Below are positions 11,836-21,731 of a stretch of 64,000 nucleotides of DNA, piece after piece. The stretch is from Lasiosphaeria ovina (taxonomy: Eukaryota > Ascomycota > Sordariomycetes > Sordariales > Lasiosphaeriaceae). The DNA lies in the NCBI GenBank assembly GCA_033439765.1, contig JAULSN010000003.1:2728001-2792000 (forward strand), read 5' to 3'. Both the position numbers and the translations under genes were made by a program. The notes below the pieces were generated by a model that made no database searches, was not told the DNA's origin, and saw only the letters and a program-made list of their open reading frames with translations. Numbering within the stretch: position 1 is the stretch's first letter; each line of letters begins with the position of its first letter.

Positions 11836-13087
11836 GGTTGCCTTTCTATCTGAAGGTACTGTCCATGGGGGTCCCGAACGGCAATAGGGTTGAAGAGCCG
11901 AATTTACCTGCTGCGAAGTGACAATGCTCCTGCCCTGGACAGAATCATTCCTCGGCGATGATTTGTCTCGCCTTCCGCAACCTTGCAGGACCAAACTCTG
12001 CAACTCCTCTGTGATCTGTCAACAGGTTACATTCGGTTCCCCAGTCTTCTCCGATGACAAAGTCTACAGACGACATGTGGGGTAAAATATACACACCCAG
12101 GTACCAGCACCCAAGACTAGGCCGCCAAATTCACATCCGACCCATGCGGACAAGGGCAGTGGCTGCCGGTGCCTGGTGCGTGCGTCTCGCGTCACATATC
12201 CCATCCAATCGACCATAAGGATGAATCACGGAGGCAGCGTTCATAAACGCACACTTTGCTATCCCCTCAACTAAAAGTTCGGCTTTACCTACATACCTAT
12301 ACCGATTGTCGATTTTCAATGTATACATTATTATACTTGGTCAGCAACTCCCGTGCCAATGGAGGTGTGGGTGTGACAACAGTCAAACTGTCGAACCTGC
12401 ACGCACGGTTTGCCCATGGACCAAGCTGAATGGGTCGACCGTCAGCCACTTGGCGAGGCGAAGACCCTCCATGCATGCTGACACTGCGGCCCAAGGACGG
12501 GACAGGAATAATGACTCAAGATGGTTTGGTATCGAACCGCACCGAGCCGTCCCTGGCCAGCTTGGAATCATGGTCTGCATGCTTTCAGCCCTGGAGCTTG
12601 AACCGGGATCTTGACACCGCCATGTCGCTCCTAGCATTCCTCAAGACTTGGCCCAGCTGCTGCATATTTGCGGTGTTGGTGATTCGCCCAACGCGCCAAG
12701 ACTGCAGGTAACGAGCGGCCTGGAAACAGAATGCGTGACTAAAATCCAATATACTCCGCAACGAAGGCTACCCCAAGAGATTTTAAATCCTTGGCAAGCG
12801 TGGAGCATAGTAGGGGGAGTAGCTCCATGCGGCAAGGTTGCGAACAGACTCTTCTATCGGCCGTGGCATATTTGAGCCATGGATCAACTAGCAGGGCAGG
12901 GTTGACTCCACATAGAGGCTGAGGGATGCGGAAAAGTCCACAGTCATCGTGAGCCAAGGTTGAGCCGCTCAGGGGCTGCAGTTCGAACTAGAGGGGCAAG
13001 CTCGTGTCTGATATAGTATAAAGGGTCTAGTTTCTCGAAGCTCTCAATAGAACCAGGCTCAGCATCCAATCTCACTCGGATCCTCGA

Positions 13088-13095
13088 TATAAAAG
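13088..13095 (+). promoter_or_regulatory. TATA box of the secreted Cys-rich gene
   Basis: TATAAAAG lies 76-83 bp upstream of the ATG at 13171 in otherwise unremarkable sequence, a typical fungal position. A weaker TATAGTATAAAG lies near 13011-13023. Confidence 0.6.
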
Positions 13096-13170
13096 CGCAC
13101 ACTCGTCGCACAGCGTCTACGGCAAAATCACACTTTGACGCCGTTTTCTCGGAAGTTTTCTTTCGCCATC

Positions 13171-13707
13171 ATGAAATACACCACCGCCCTCGTCTTTTCT
13201 CTGTCGCTATTCTCCTGGTGCAAAGCCTTTGTCGTGCCCATCGGCCTTGACGATGGCACCTACTTCCAAGCTCTGGACGACAAGGGCAGCGCCATCGGCG
13301 AACCCGTTCTCCAGGAAGAAGTAGCCACTAGAGACGCAAGCTTTCCCACCGGGGGAGGCAGCGCCCGTGTCGCCAAGCGCCAGTTGGCCAGCCCTGCAGC
13401 GTTCTGCCACAGCCGCTCCTACAACGGCAACGGCTACAGCGACGCCCTGTACAAGTTCGACCTGATGTGCGACCTGGGCGTGGAGTACCCGACATACTAT
13501 GCCGCCTTCAGAACCTCTGGGGGCACTGTCGCATACATGTGCAATTACGAGAACCATAACCGCTGCTGGAGAAGCGAGTTCGACCAGGTCAACGTCCTTT
13601 TGGACGCTGTGTGTGGTTGGAACGTGGCAGGATGGGTCGTGCTTGACCTGTATAAGAAGTCATACGGGAGGGATGTGCAAGGTGTTGATATTTGCTTTCA
13701 TTATTGA
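13171..13707 (+). CDS. Small secreted cysteine-rich protein with Kex2-type processing site
   Basis: Intronless, 178 aa. The ATG at 13171 opens MKYTTALVFSLSLFSWCKA, a good signal peptide; an in-frame ATG at 13135 would bury it. A propeptide ends at VAKR (about residues 67-70), a KR site for Kex2. The mature region (about 108 aa) has six cysteines (AFCHS, LMCDL, YMCNY, NRCWR, AVCGW, DICFH), consistent with three disulphides, and ends in FHY. Size, pre-pro organisation and six-Cys pattern are those of fungal effector-like or antimicrobial-like small secreted proteins, but I do not recognise a named family. A TATA box sits about 80 bp upstream. Confidence 0.8.
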   Translation: MKYTTALVFSLSLFSWCKAFVVPIGLDDGTYFQALDDKGSAIGEPVLQEEVATRDASFPTGGGSARVAKRQLASPAAFCHSRSYNGNGYSDALYKFDLMCDLGVEYPTYYAAFRTSGGTVAYMCNYENHNRCWRSEFDQVNVLLDAVCGWNVAGWVVLDLYKKSYGRDVQGVDICFHY

Positions 13708-14080
13708 GACAAAAGGTTTACTTGGTTGGGTAAACTATGCAAAGATGGATAGAGAAAATGGCAATCTTAATCTTGTTCACAAGGGGGCACTAAACGACCG
13801 GTGGCTAATATAAAAATAAAGCACGGTTTTTTTTCTCCGCCTTGTCACCGTAAGACGAAAATAACTATTAGCGGTGTCCCTGTTCTGGCTGCCGGGAACA
13901 GTGGAAAACTGGCTCCAGGGGACAAAGTAGTTGACTACAATACGTTTTGCTCTGTGAGGTGGACAATCGCGCAAAAAAAAAATTAACAAGGAAAAAGAAA
14001 CATGCACAAAGAAGAAGCCAGCTAAAAAAAAATAAACAGTGTAGGAGTCTTAGGAGCAAAAAAGAAGATCAGATTATTTT
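13708..14080. other. Intergenic, AT-rich
   Basis: 373 bp rich in A runs (around 13974-13982 and 14025-14033). The A6 run near 14059-14065 reads as T6 on the minus strand just after the tRNA-Thr gene and is its likely RNA polymerase III terminator. No coding signal. Confidence 0.55.
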
Positions 14081-14166
14081 GCCCCCACACGGGATTGAAC
14101 CGTGGACCTCATCATGTCGCAGAATGGGCTTACGAGTGATGCGCTCTACCACTGAGCTATACGGGC
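14081..14166 (-). tRNA. tRNA-Thr(CGU) with a short intron
   Basis: On the minus strand the acceptor GCCCGTA pairs with TGGGGGC (one G-G mismatch at position 5-68 and one G-U). The D arm reads TAGCTCAGTGGTAGAGCG, matching the A box. The anticodon stem CATCA/TGATG encloses CTCGTA, giving anticodon CGU, then a ~15-nt intron at the usual 37/38 site. The T arm is CACGG-TTCAATC-CCGTG (B box). Minus-strand T6 follows within about 25 nt. Confidence 0.92.
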
Positions 14167-15259
14167 GAATGGGATTAATTTTCAGTTGTTGAATTGATCG
14201 GTTGTTAGCGCACACTATATCGACAGCGCCCCAGCCCCCCTGTAATCCCTTGGCAGATTGTCCGTCGCGCCGCACAACTTTAATGCTTAATTGCAGCACT
14301 TCTCTTAAAACTCAAAATTCCGAACAACGTGAAGCGCCATCTATTTTCCTAAAGAGAACTTGGCAATTAAGTCTTTTGGCGGCCGAATGGCAGTGTGCCG
14401 ACTTTTCTCTACCAGTGACGTAAATGTGTCTGTAATCAGTACCTTGTCCAGGACATCGCACAACGGCTCGGTTGCAGACGAGAAATATTCGGCCTGACAA
14501 GAGGCCTCGTCTCAATGGATATGAGACAAAGACATGGAATTGCGGGGAAAGCGTTGGCCGCCGTCCGTTCTTGGCCTCTTAGATGCCTTGATGCGGTGCA
14601 GCGTAGACTGTCTCCAAGCCACCGCATTCCTTCAATCTTCCTTGGGATCATGGAATGGAAAAGACAGTATATCCCGAGAAGGAGAAGACTCAATAGTCCT
14701 GCAGCGGAAATTCAGGCCTAATTCCAACAAAAATGAGGTACCACGATAAGCGAGCATTAAATTGAGGTTCACTAGACAATACCAGTTGATCCACAAACTC
14801 ATCAGGCATCACCTTAAAATCTAGAAACGACAGTAAACTGTTAGGTATAAGTCAAGAAGCAGTGTATTAATTCCATTTAATTGGACTCACCTTATGCAGG
14901 ACGCCACATTCGCTGGCCATGCGGCCAAGTAGTAAATAATTATGCAACATATTACAACAAGTTATCCGGAACTCCATAGCCTGGGCAACCCAGCTATCCA
15001 AAAGCAAAGAAGCTCAAAAGCATGCCTACCTTACCCAAAATAGAAGAAAAAGGGAACAAAGAAGCCAGAGCGGAAAATACGAAGAAATATCTCCAAAAAA
15101 CCGTCTCAGCCACACTCATGGCTTGGGTGTCGGTGTCCCCGTTATCGCCACCATCCACCAACTTACCTTTCCCGCCTTTCCCTCTTGCTTTCCTTGCGCG
15201 TTACCTACCTTACCTTGCTTGCGCCTTGCTTACCTTGAAGCCGCACCAGTGGCGGCACG
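14167..15259. other. Intergenic, no gene seen
   Basis: About 1.1 kb between tRNA-Thr and the 3' end of the NPFG-repeat gene. Short open frames only (85 codons or fewer, or extensions of frames from the GC-rich neighbour). The last 150 bp before 15260 contain CTTACCT/CTTGC near-repeats. Confidence 0.55.
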
Positions 15260-16132
15260 CTAGCCCATCGAGAGGACGGTCTTTTGACGGTACGCCTGCA
15301 GGCCCTCGACGTAGGCGCGCCAGGCGATGCCGCCGACGTCCCAGTTCTGCGCGTTGGCCGCGGCCTGGACGCCGCCGTTGCCGGCGGCGAGGCACATGGC
15401 CTGCTCGAGCTGGCCGACCACGTCGTACTCGACGCACATGTCGACGGCGGCCCTGCCCTGGTGGATGTCGCCGGGCGTCAGGTGGAGGGCCTGGCCCTGG
15501 GCGTGCAAGGAGCGGGCCGTGTCGATGCTCACGCGGAACACGACGAGGAACGCCTGCACGGACGTGATCATGGGCGCGAAGAACTCCACGGCCGCCTGCA
15601 TCTCCGGCGCCGCCTGCAGCACGATCGCGAGGCTGTCCTTGAGCCGCTGCTCGAGGTGCATCAGCCGGACGACCAGCCGAGGCAGCTCCCGCGAGTGGTC
15701 GTTCCAGTTGTCGAACATGTTCTCGTTGGGCGCTCCCTGCTGCGGCTGAGAGCTGGGCTGGGGCGCTGGCCATTTCGGCAAGAACGGGTTGGGGCGCCGG
15801 CCCGCAAAAGGGTTGGGAGCTGCGGCTTGAGGGGCGAAGTGGTTGTTAGTGACCCCGAAAGGATTATTAGGGATCCCAAAACCGTTGTTAGGGGCCCCGA
15901 AAGGGTTGTTGGGGGCCCCGAAAGGGCTGTTGAAAGGGTTGATCGAGGGGTTGGTGACAGGAGGATGGCCGTTGCCGAAAGCGCCGCCGCCCAGATTATT
16001 TTGGGATCTGGTAATGGTCTTGGCCAAGAGCTCGAGATTCTTCATCATGATCGGCTCTTTTGACCAGTCCTTACCCCAATGGCTACTGTTTTGGCGACGG
16101 TCGTCGTTCCATCTGTCATTATTCCGAGCCAT
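15260..16132 (-). CDS. Hypothetical protein with NPFG repeats and a C-terminal helical domain
   Basis: Intronless, 290 aa; ATG at 16132, followed downstream by the stop at 15260. The N-terminal 40 residues are charged. Residues about 55-115 are rich in Asn, Pro, Phe and Gly with repeats of the type NPFG / NNPFG / NNGFG, produced by tandem 18-27-bp DNA units at about 15850-15945. Residues 130-290 look folded and helical (SRELPRLVVRLMHLEQRLKD, then AAVEFFAPMITSVQAF). NPF tripeptides are the known ligand of EH domains and FG repeats occur in nucleoporins, but neither assignment is supported beyond this resemblance. No signal peptide or membrane span. Family not recognised. Confidence 0.7.
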   Translation of the reverse strand: MARNNDRWNDDRRQNSSHWGKDWSKEPIMMKNLELLAKTITRSQNNLGGGAFGNGHPPVTNPSINPFNSPFGAPNNPFGAPNNGFGIPNNPFGVTNNHFAPQAAAPNPFAGRRPNPFLPKWPAPQPSSQPQQGAPNENMFDNWNDHSRELPRLVVRLMHLEQRLKDSLAIVLQAAPEMQAAVEFFAPMITSVQAFLVVFRVSIDTARSLHAQGQALHLTPGDIHQGRAAVDMCVEYDVVGQLEQAMCLAAGNGGVQAAANAQNWDVGGIAWRAYVEGLQAYRQKTVLSMG

Positions 16133-16785
16133 TGAGTCGGAAGTTAGGTATAGACCATGAAGGTGCTAGATGTGCAGTACTAAGAGTGCAGTACTTGGAA
16201 GAGTACTTAGCTGAAGCGTGCTTGGGTTGAAGCGCTGAATCTGTAGTTAGGTTAGTAATTTCTGTTTATCGGAAAGGGCTCGTTCCTAAGACGATTTATA
16301 TATTCGTTCGAGATCCGACTTAATAATCTGCCTGTGTTGTATGCAGTCGTGTTGGTCGTGATTAGGTTCTGTGGTGTTGTTTTGTTTGTGTTAGTATGCG
16401 TGTTCAAATCTCTTGTCGCCATTCAAAATCGTGGGAGATATTGAAGGATTATTATTGCTAGAACACCTAGATTCAACTGTAGCCGTCGGTAAAGTGACGG
16501 CCTGTAGTCTTAATATGGGATTCGGTCGAATAACGTAGGGCGCGAGTCTTTGTTCCCTTGTGAGCTTGTTCGATTCGGATAGCCAGTGCCGAGTCTCGGA
16601 CGTTCTCGGGAACAAAGCACCTTTGTCATGTTCAGACATAATAGCTTTGTGCAGTAACGAAATCTATAAATCACTTCAGTCGTGGTGTAGTCCCTGTGGC
16701 AGCGTTGCCCTAGTCTAGCCAGGGTTCCACTTTCCTACCTGTTCTCCAATACCCTCCTCACTTCTCAACAATCCACGTGATTCAA
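16133..16785. other. Intergenic upstream of tRNA-Glu copy 1
   Basis: 653 bp, AT-rich, no supported coding frame. The last 30-45 bp (CTCAACAATCCACGTGATTC) resemble the sequence just upstream of the inverted tRNA-Glu copy at 19689-19759. Confidence 0.55.
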
Positions 16786-16856
16786 TCGGGTATGGTGTAA
16801 CGGTAACATCAGTGACTCTCACTCACTAGCCCCGGGTTCGATTCCCGGTATCCGAA
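16786..16856 (+). tRNA. tRNA-Glu(CUC), copy 1
   Basis: 71 nt. Acceptor TCGGGTA pairs with TATCCGA plus discriminator A. The anticodon stem AGTGA/TCACT encloses CTCTCAC, giving anticodon CUC. The T arm is CCGGG-TTCGATT-CCCGG. A T5 run at 16860-16864 is the terminator. It is identical base for base to the copy at 19689-19759 on the other strand. Confidence 0.95.
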
Positions 16857-17729
16857 TATCTTTTTGCCTTTTGGTTAATTTTCATTTTGTACTCACTTAC
16901 GCAGTGACGAAGCTTTCTTTTAACTAGCTAGTTTTCTTCAAGCTAACGCTCGATATACCTTCACCACCTCCCTGACCTGGTAACTAAATCTATGAAAGTA
17001 CAGGCCTTCCGAACCTTCTCGAAACATGTAACCTATGTAACTTTTCCTCCCTGTTAAAGATTTAGCAAGATCCCGAATAATCTTTACGGTGGTGGTTACT
17101 GCCTTCGATTTTTAAGAAATGCCGAGAGTTTTGTGTTATTTCGTCTGCTTCAATAAGGCTTTCCTCACGGAAGGACTTCCACAATTAGATTTATCACAAA
17201 ATTGCCGAGAGTTATAATGGTGTGTTTAATTGGATTCCTTGTCTCTTTCCATTATGGGGTCAACGCGGGCACCGTGTATAAAGAAGTTATCCGTCTCCGT
17301 CATCATAGACCATGTTGTCCCTTATTTTGTCTGTAAAATCTCACCATAATGAAGATACAACTTGTATCCATTCATTAGCAGACAAGTGAGAAACTTATTT
17401 CGACTAACAAAGTGCAATTTGCTGACGATTACTATAAGCCTAAAGAATGAACGGTATTGATGACAGAGCTACACAGACTGCCTACGAGCAAGGTTGTCCC
17501 TCAGGGTTTGCTTGTCTCCCTGATCCAACAACCGTCAATAAATCCACGCACAACCAAGATACCAGCCACACATTCAGCCGAACGAAGACTCCCTTACTCA
17601 AAAGCTACCGTGTTGCTGACCCCAGTCCCAGACCAGCGCAAAGGCCCAGCTCAAGGACTCAGTAATCCCCGAGAGCTGCACAACCTGCACACTCGCTCCT
17701 CCAGGGAACCAAACCTCCGCCAACAGACG
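16857..17729. other. AT-rich intergenic stretch between tRNA-Glu and the aminotransferase
   Basis: 873 bp. The base composition changes sharply at about 17,730, where the extremely GC-rich aminotransferase exon begins. No domain or RNA recognised; short frames at 17447-17665 are unsupported. Confidence 0.55.
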
Positions 17730-19211
17730 TCAAAGTGCCATAATCTCGCGATGCCGCTCCAGAAACGCCGCCACGGCGCCCACGAACCGGTCGAGCTCGT
17801 CGTCGGGCGTGTCCAAGATGAGCGCAATGAACCCCCTGCGCGTGATCCAGAAGCCCTCCTCGAGCATCTCGAACCAGAACAAGTCCCGCAGGTCGGTCCG
17901 CCGGCCCGCGCGCGCCAGGTCGTCGCTGCTCGCGACAACATGCACGCCGCGCTGCGTGAAGTGCAGCCCGATAAGCGAGCCGCGCCCGGTAAAGGCCAGC
18001 CGCGTGCCCCTGGCCAGCGCCGCGAGCCGCGCCCGCAGCGTGTCGCCCTCGGCGTTGAACGCCACGCACACGTCGGGCGTGAACACGCCGGCCAGCCCGG
18101 CGCACCCGGCGTGCATGGCCAGCGTGTTGTTGTTGAAGGTGCCCGAGTGCGCGAGCGCGTTCGGCGCCCGCGGGTCGTACACGGCCATGACGTCGGCGCG
18201 GCCGCCGAACGCGCCGAACGCCAGCCCGCCCCCGAGGTACTTGCCCAGCGACACGAGGTCGGGCGGGCAGTCGAGCCCCAGCGCGGCGCCGAGCCCGCCC
18301 GGCGCCAGCCGCGACGTCATGACCTCGTCGAGCACGAACAAGGCGCCGGCGGCGCGCGCGGCGTCCTGCACGGCGCGCAAAAAGTCGCGCGTGCCGCGGA
18401 TGCAGCCGCCGGCGCCCTGCATCGGCTCGACGAGCACGGCGGCGAGGTCGGGCGCGGCGGCGGCGATGGCGGCGCGCGCGGCGGCGACGTCGTTGTAGGG
18501 CGCCACGACGACAAAGTCGGCGCGGTCGACCGTGTTGGGCGCGGGCGCGGGCGCGCCGCCGTCGTCGCCGCCAAACGACAGCACGGCGCCGTGGTAGCCG
18601 CCGGCGAACACGGCGACCTTGCGGCGGCCCGTGAAGCGGCGCGCGGCGGCCAGCGCGTGCAGGTTGGCCTCGGTGCCCGAGTTGGTCATGCGCACGCGCG
18701 CCAGGCCGAACCGCGCGCACAGCGCCGCTGCGAACCGCTGCTCTTGCGCTGTCGTCGAGCCCAGGCTGAGTCCGACGCCGTCGAGCGTCGACACGATCGC
18801 CGCCCGGATCGCCGGGTGCGAGTGCCCGTACAGCCCGGCCGACAGCTCGCCCACAAAGTCGACGTACCTGGGGGGCAACGGGGCAGGAGGCGTCAGTGAG
18901 GGGACGAGAGTTGGGGACATGGGCGGTGGGGGGTTTTACTTGTGGCCGTCCTCGTCCCAGACGTACGCGCCCTTGCCCTGCTTCATGCTCAGGGGGAAGG
19001 GGGACGTGTGGAGGAGGCTGCGGGTGTTGCCGCCTGGCAGAACGCCGACGGCAAGCTCATGCAGCTGCTTGGACCGGGGGTTGTTGGCTATGAACCTGGC
19101 TTCTGCGGCAGCGAGGGCCGTCTTCGCGCCATCTTCGAGGAAAGTGTCAAGAGCGCCTTTGATGGTGGGCGGAGCGGCCTGTTGTGCTGCTTCAACTAGG
19201 CTGGGAGCCAT
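17730..19211 (-). CDS. Class III PLP-dependent aminotransferase, glutamate-1-semialdehyde aminomutase-like
   Basis: Two exons (19211-18940, 18867-17730; 72-nt intron, donor GTAAAA, acceptor CCCCCCAG) give 469 aa, the normal length for the fold. Visible: LPGGNTRSLLHTSPFPLSM near the N-terminus, GHSHPAIRAAI, TNSGTEANLHALAAAR (cofactor phosphate-binding), GGYHGAVLSFGG, VLVEPMQGAGGCI, FVLDEVMTSR (Asp that contacts the PLP ring nitrogen) and SLGKYLGGGLAFGAFGG (Schiff-base lysine). The pattern is that of the HemL / GSAM-like branch. Fungi make 5-aminolevulinate by the Shemin route, so a role in haem synthesis is unlikely; an amino-acid or secondary-metabolism aminotransferase is more probable. No targeting signal. 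The second exon is strikingly GC-rich (long GCG/GGC runs) against AT-rich flanks. Confidence 0.9.
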
Positions 19212-19688
19212 CTTGACACTTGACGTTTGACAGAAGGGGGTAAAGTGTACAGTGTGTGGTGAACTACTCAAATATTGGTGTTTGGTGTTACCGACTCGCC
19301 CTCGCTGCATCAACAAGTTGGACAGAGGTGGACACTGCGGAAGCTTGTACACATGTCATGGTGGATTGTGATACCCCTCACTTTGTTGGTTGGTTGGCTC
19401 GGCAGGACCGGGGGCTAACCGGTCCGAGTACCGGTTGCCGACGATCTGCTTGATCTTCGGCCCCGCGTGTGCCAGCGGCCCGGCAGTTACTAACGAAAAC
19501 CCAGGCCGAACCTCGATTTAGGGCTGAGGAAATGATTTACTGTGCGGAAATATATAATTATACATACACACTGTGGGCTCGTGGGCTCGTGTAGGAACAA
19601 CCCGGCATGCTCCTTGTGGCCGGGGGCAACTTGCATCTGCGGGTGACAAAAGCCGTGCCGCCGCCAACGGCCGCGGAGCGAAAAGATG
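19212..19688. other. Promoter region of the aminotransferase / 3' flank of tRNA-Glu copy 2
   Basis: 477 bp. It contains TATATAATTATA near 19550-19561 on the tRNA side. A run CGAAAAG just below 19689 reads as T4 on the minus strand and is the likely terminator of tRNA-Glu copy 2. No coding frame supported. Confidence 0.5.
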
Positions 19689-19759
19689 TTCGGATACCGG
19701 GAATCGAACCCGGGGCTAGTGAGTGAGAGTCACTGATGTTACCGTTACACCATACCCGA
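19689..19759 (-). tRNA. tRNA-Glu(CUC), copy 2 (inverted)
   Basis: Identical 71-nt sequence to copy 1 at 16786-16856, on the opposite strand. Anticodon CUC, complete acceptor, D, anticodon and T arms. About 30 bp of 5' flank (CTTCAACAATCCCAGTGATC on the minus strand) also resemble the 5' flank of copy 1. Confidence 0.95.
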
Positions 19760-20006
19760 TTGATCACTGGGATTGTTGAAGAGTTGAGCAGGTATCGGTG
19801 GATAGAGATGGAGTGTCGAATCCTTTTGACGGAGTGGATTGCTATTCCGTGGCTTTTGTGTGGTGGAAACAGGAAGCATGGAGGTGGAGTTGTGGATATG
19901 GCTAGGGTTTGGGTTTCTGATTCTCTTCTTCTTCCGCCTCCTCGGCTCTGGCAGCAGCCAGTGGCTCCATTCTTTTTTCGAGGCTGAGAGGCTGCCCAGG
20001 AGAGCA

Positions 20007-21731
20007 TCAGGTAAATACGCTTCGAGCCTCAATCTTGATGCCGTAGTGTCCCCGCGCCCTGACCTCGCTTAGCCGGTCGCTGCCGTGGCGGAGGATGGCC
20101 GTCGAGAGCTGGATGCAGAAGCCGGGCCCGCAGTCGACGACGCTGTTCTTGGGGAGGTCCGCCGCGCCGCCGTCGTAGATCATGCGGAAGAGATAGCCCA
20201 GGCTCGACAGCGAAAAGGGGTTGTAGAAGTCGCTCCTCTGGAAGCGGTCGAGCCCCGGGATCGAACCCTTGGCGTCCTCGGTGACCATGGCGGCCCAGAC
20301 TTCGAGAGATCGGTCGTCGGGGTTGGTGAGGTCCCGCTCCACGAGCATGCAGAAAACCCAGCACGGGACGGGCTTGTCGCTGTACGTCGTGGGGATGCCC
20401 AGCTCGACAAGCCCGATGAACTTGGCCACTCCGCCCGTCACGAAGCAGCTTCGCTTCTGGTCCCACAGGTGGCCCGGGTGATATGTCGTCGTGATGGCCA
20501 CGCCCGGAGCCCGTATGTTGAGCGTGACGCCCAGCGGAAAGTCTCCTCCGCTGCGCAGTCGTCCGGCCATTGGCCCTCCCAGCGTCGGCAGAATGCGGAC
20601 CGGCGCCGGGTCCTCGAACTTGAGCTCCAGCTGGTCGACTACGCACAGCTCGTGAGATCTCGTTCGGACGTACCCGGCCGCCGTCTTCCACAGCCAGATG
20701 GCCACGATCGGGCACTGCCCATGCTCCCTGGGCGCCAGCAGGTCGGTGCAGTTGAGGTGCAGCAGATGGTCCTCGCCAGTATTAAGCGATGCCAAAGCCG
20801 TGGTGAACTCGATGCCAGCATTCGTGACGGCGATGGACGGTGCCGGGATGACGGGGTCGTGGATGGTCTCGATGGTCGTGCAGCTGCGGAACTGCGAGGG
20901 GTGCGCGGCAAACAGGCCGCGGAACGACGAGCCCCCGAGCGCGAATGCTTCGAACGGGTCGTGCCACGCGAACACGGACATGTCGCCGCTCGTCCGCACG
21001 ATCATCTCCTGGAGGCGCTGAAACGCCTTGGGTCCCTCGCCGTATAGCAGAGGCATGTTGAGCCCGAAAATGCCCATGAGACAGTAAGCCAGATCCTCGA
21101 CGCGCGTTGTTGTGCGGTCTGCGGCCCACGACATCCTGCGTGCCGCGGCCACGCTCTGCAGGGACAGCGGGTCGGCGGCGCCGTTCAGCACGTCTTCATC
21201 GATCCGGGTGATGGCATGCAGGGGCGAGATCAGCTGGCCCTTGGTGCCGCGCAGCTTCCATCGCTTGTCGTAGAACTCGACAAAGACCGGGGCGATCATC
21301 TCCTGCAATGTCCACCCGCGCGTGAACCACCGGCAGGGACGGAGCTGCTCCTCGGTGGCCAGGCCGTCGCCGTCGCCGTCCCCGCCCCCGCCCCCGCCCC
21401 CGCCGTCCAGGTCCTCGAGCAAGGCAATACAGACGGCGGCGCTCCGGTACCAGTGGAACATGGAGTTGATGGACTCAGACAGCTCGGCGCTGCTGGTCTT
21501 GTCGATGCAGCACGTGTCGACCCAGGCATGTGAGAAGCCCCGGCTGCGAGCAACTCTGCAGACGCCCCGTATCTTCTGGAAGCCCTTCATTTTGCGGGCT
21601 TGTTCCAGGTTGGCCATGTCTCCAAACGCGACCTCTCCATCGCCCCAGGTGTGAGAGAGGATCAAGTACAGGCCATGCGGTGCGCTGTCGAACCGCTCGA
21701 GGGCGTAGTTGGAGCAATTAATTAGCCACAT
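20007..21731 (-). CDS. HET-domain protein (heterokaryon-incompatibility type)
   Basis: Intronless, 574 aa. The N-terminal HET domain has its three blocks: LILSHTWGDGE (residues 23-33), FSHAWVDTCCIDK (66-78) and RWFTRGWTLQEMIAP (134-148). HET domains share a TIR-like fold and can trigger cell death on fusion of incompatible strains. A poly-Gly / Gly-Asp insertion (about residues 110-123) interrupts the domain between blocks two and three and is length-variable DNA. Residues 210-280 (VEDLAYCLMGIFGLNMPLLYGEG..FQRLQEMI) are the standard linker after the fungal HET domain. The C-terminal half (about 300-574) is a beta-rich region common to this subfamily. The upstream gene on the other side of the promoter is a disordered poly-Ala protein, and a PNP-NLR gene lies about 3.4 kb away. 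Confidence 0.93.
   Translation of the reverse strand: MWLINCSNYALERFDSAPHGLYLILSHTWGDGEVAFGDMANLEQARKMKGFQKIRGVCRVARSRGFSHAWVDTCCIDKTSSAELSESINSMFHWYRSAAVCIALLEDLDGGGGGGGGDGDGDGLATEEQLRPCRWFTRGWTLQEMIAPVFVEFYDKRWKLRGTKGQLISPLHAITRIDEDVLNGAADPLSLQSVAAARRMSWAADRTTTRVEDLAYCLMGIFGLNMPLLYGEGPKAFQRLQEMIVRTSGDMSVFAWHDPFEAFALGGSSFRGLFAAHPSQFRSCTTIETIHDPVIPAPSIAVTNAGIEFTTALASLNTGEDHLLHLNCTDLLAPREHGQCPIVAIWLWKTAAGYVRTRSHELCVVDQLELKFEDPAPVRILPTLGGPMAGRLRSGGDFPLGVTLNIRAPGVAITTTYHPGHLWDQKRSCFVTGGVAKFIGLVELGIPTTYSDKPVPCWVFCMLVERDLTNPDDRSLEVWAAMVTEDAKGSIPGLDRFQRSDFYNPFSLSSLGYLFRMIYDGGAADLPKNSVVDCGPGFCIQLSTAILRHGSDRLSEVRARGHYGIKIEARSVFT

Larger units (their letters stand above)
11168..13170. other. Gene-poor 2 kb, promoters of two divergent secreted-protein genes
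   Basis: No supported gene. It separates two divergently transcribed secreted-protein genes. It contains the GGCAGGGT tandem repeat at 11779-11835 and a TATA box at 13088-13095. Open frames up to about 100 codons are present but lack domains and consistent codon choice. Confidence 0.6.

Noticed and set aside
17457..18899. 480-codon + strand frame over the aminotransferase exon
   Set aside because: Antisense shadow of a very GC-rich exon, dominated by Arg, Ala and Gly, without any domain.
16786..19759. Functional C5-pathway link between tRNA-Glu and the GSAM-like enzyme
   Set aside because: Fungi make 5-aminolevulinate from glycine and succinyl-CoA, and no glutamyl-tRNA reductase is present nearby.
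20248..20270. B-box-like GGGATCGAACCC inside the HET gene suggesting a tRNA
   Set aside because: No A box, anticodon arm or acceptor stem can be formed around it.
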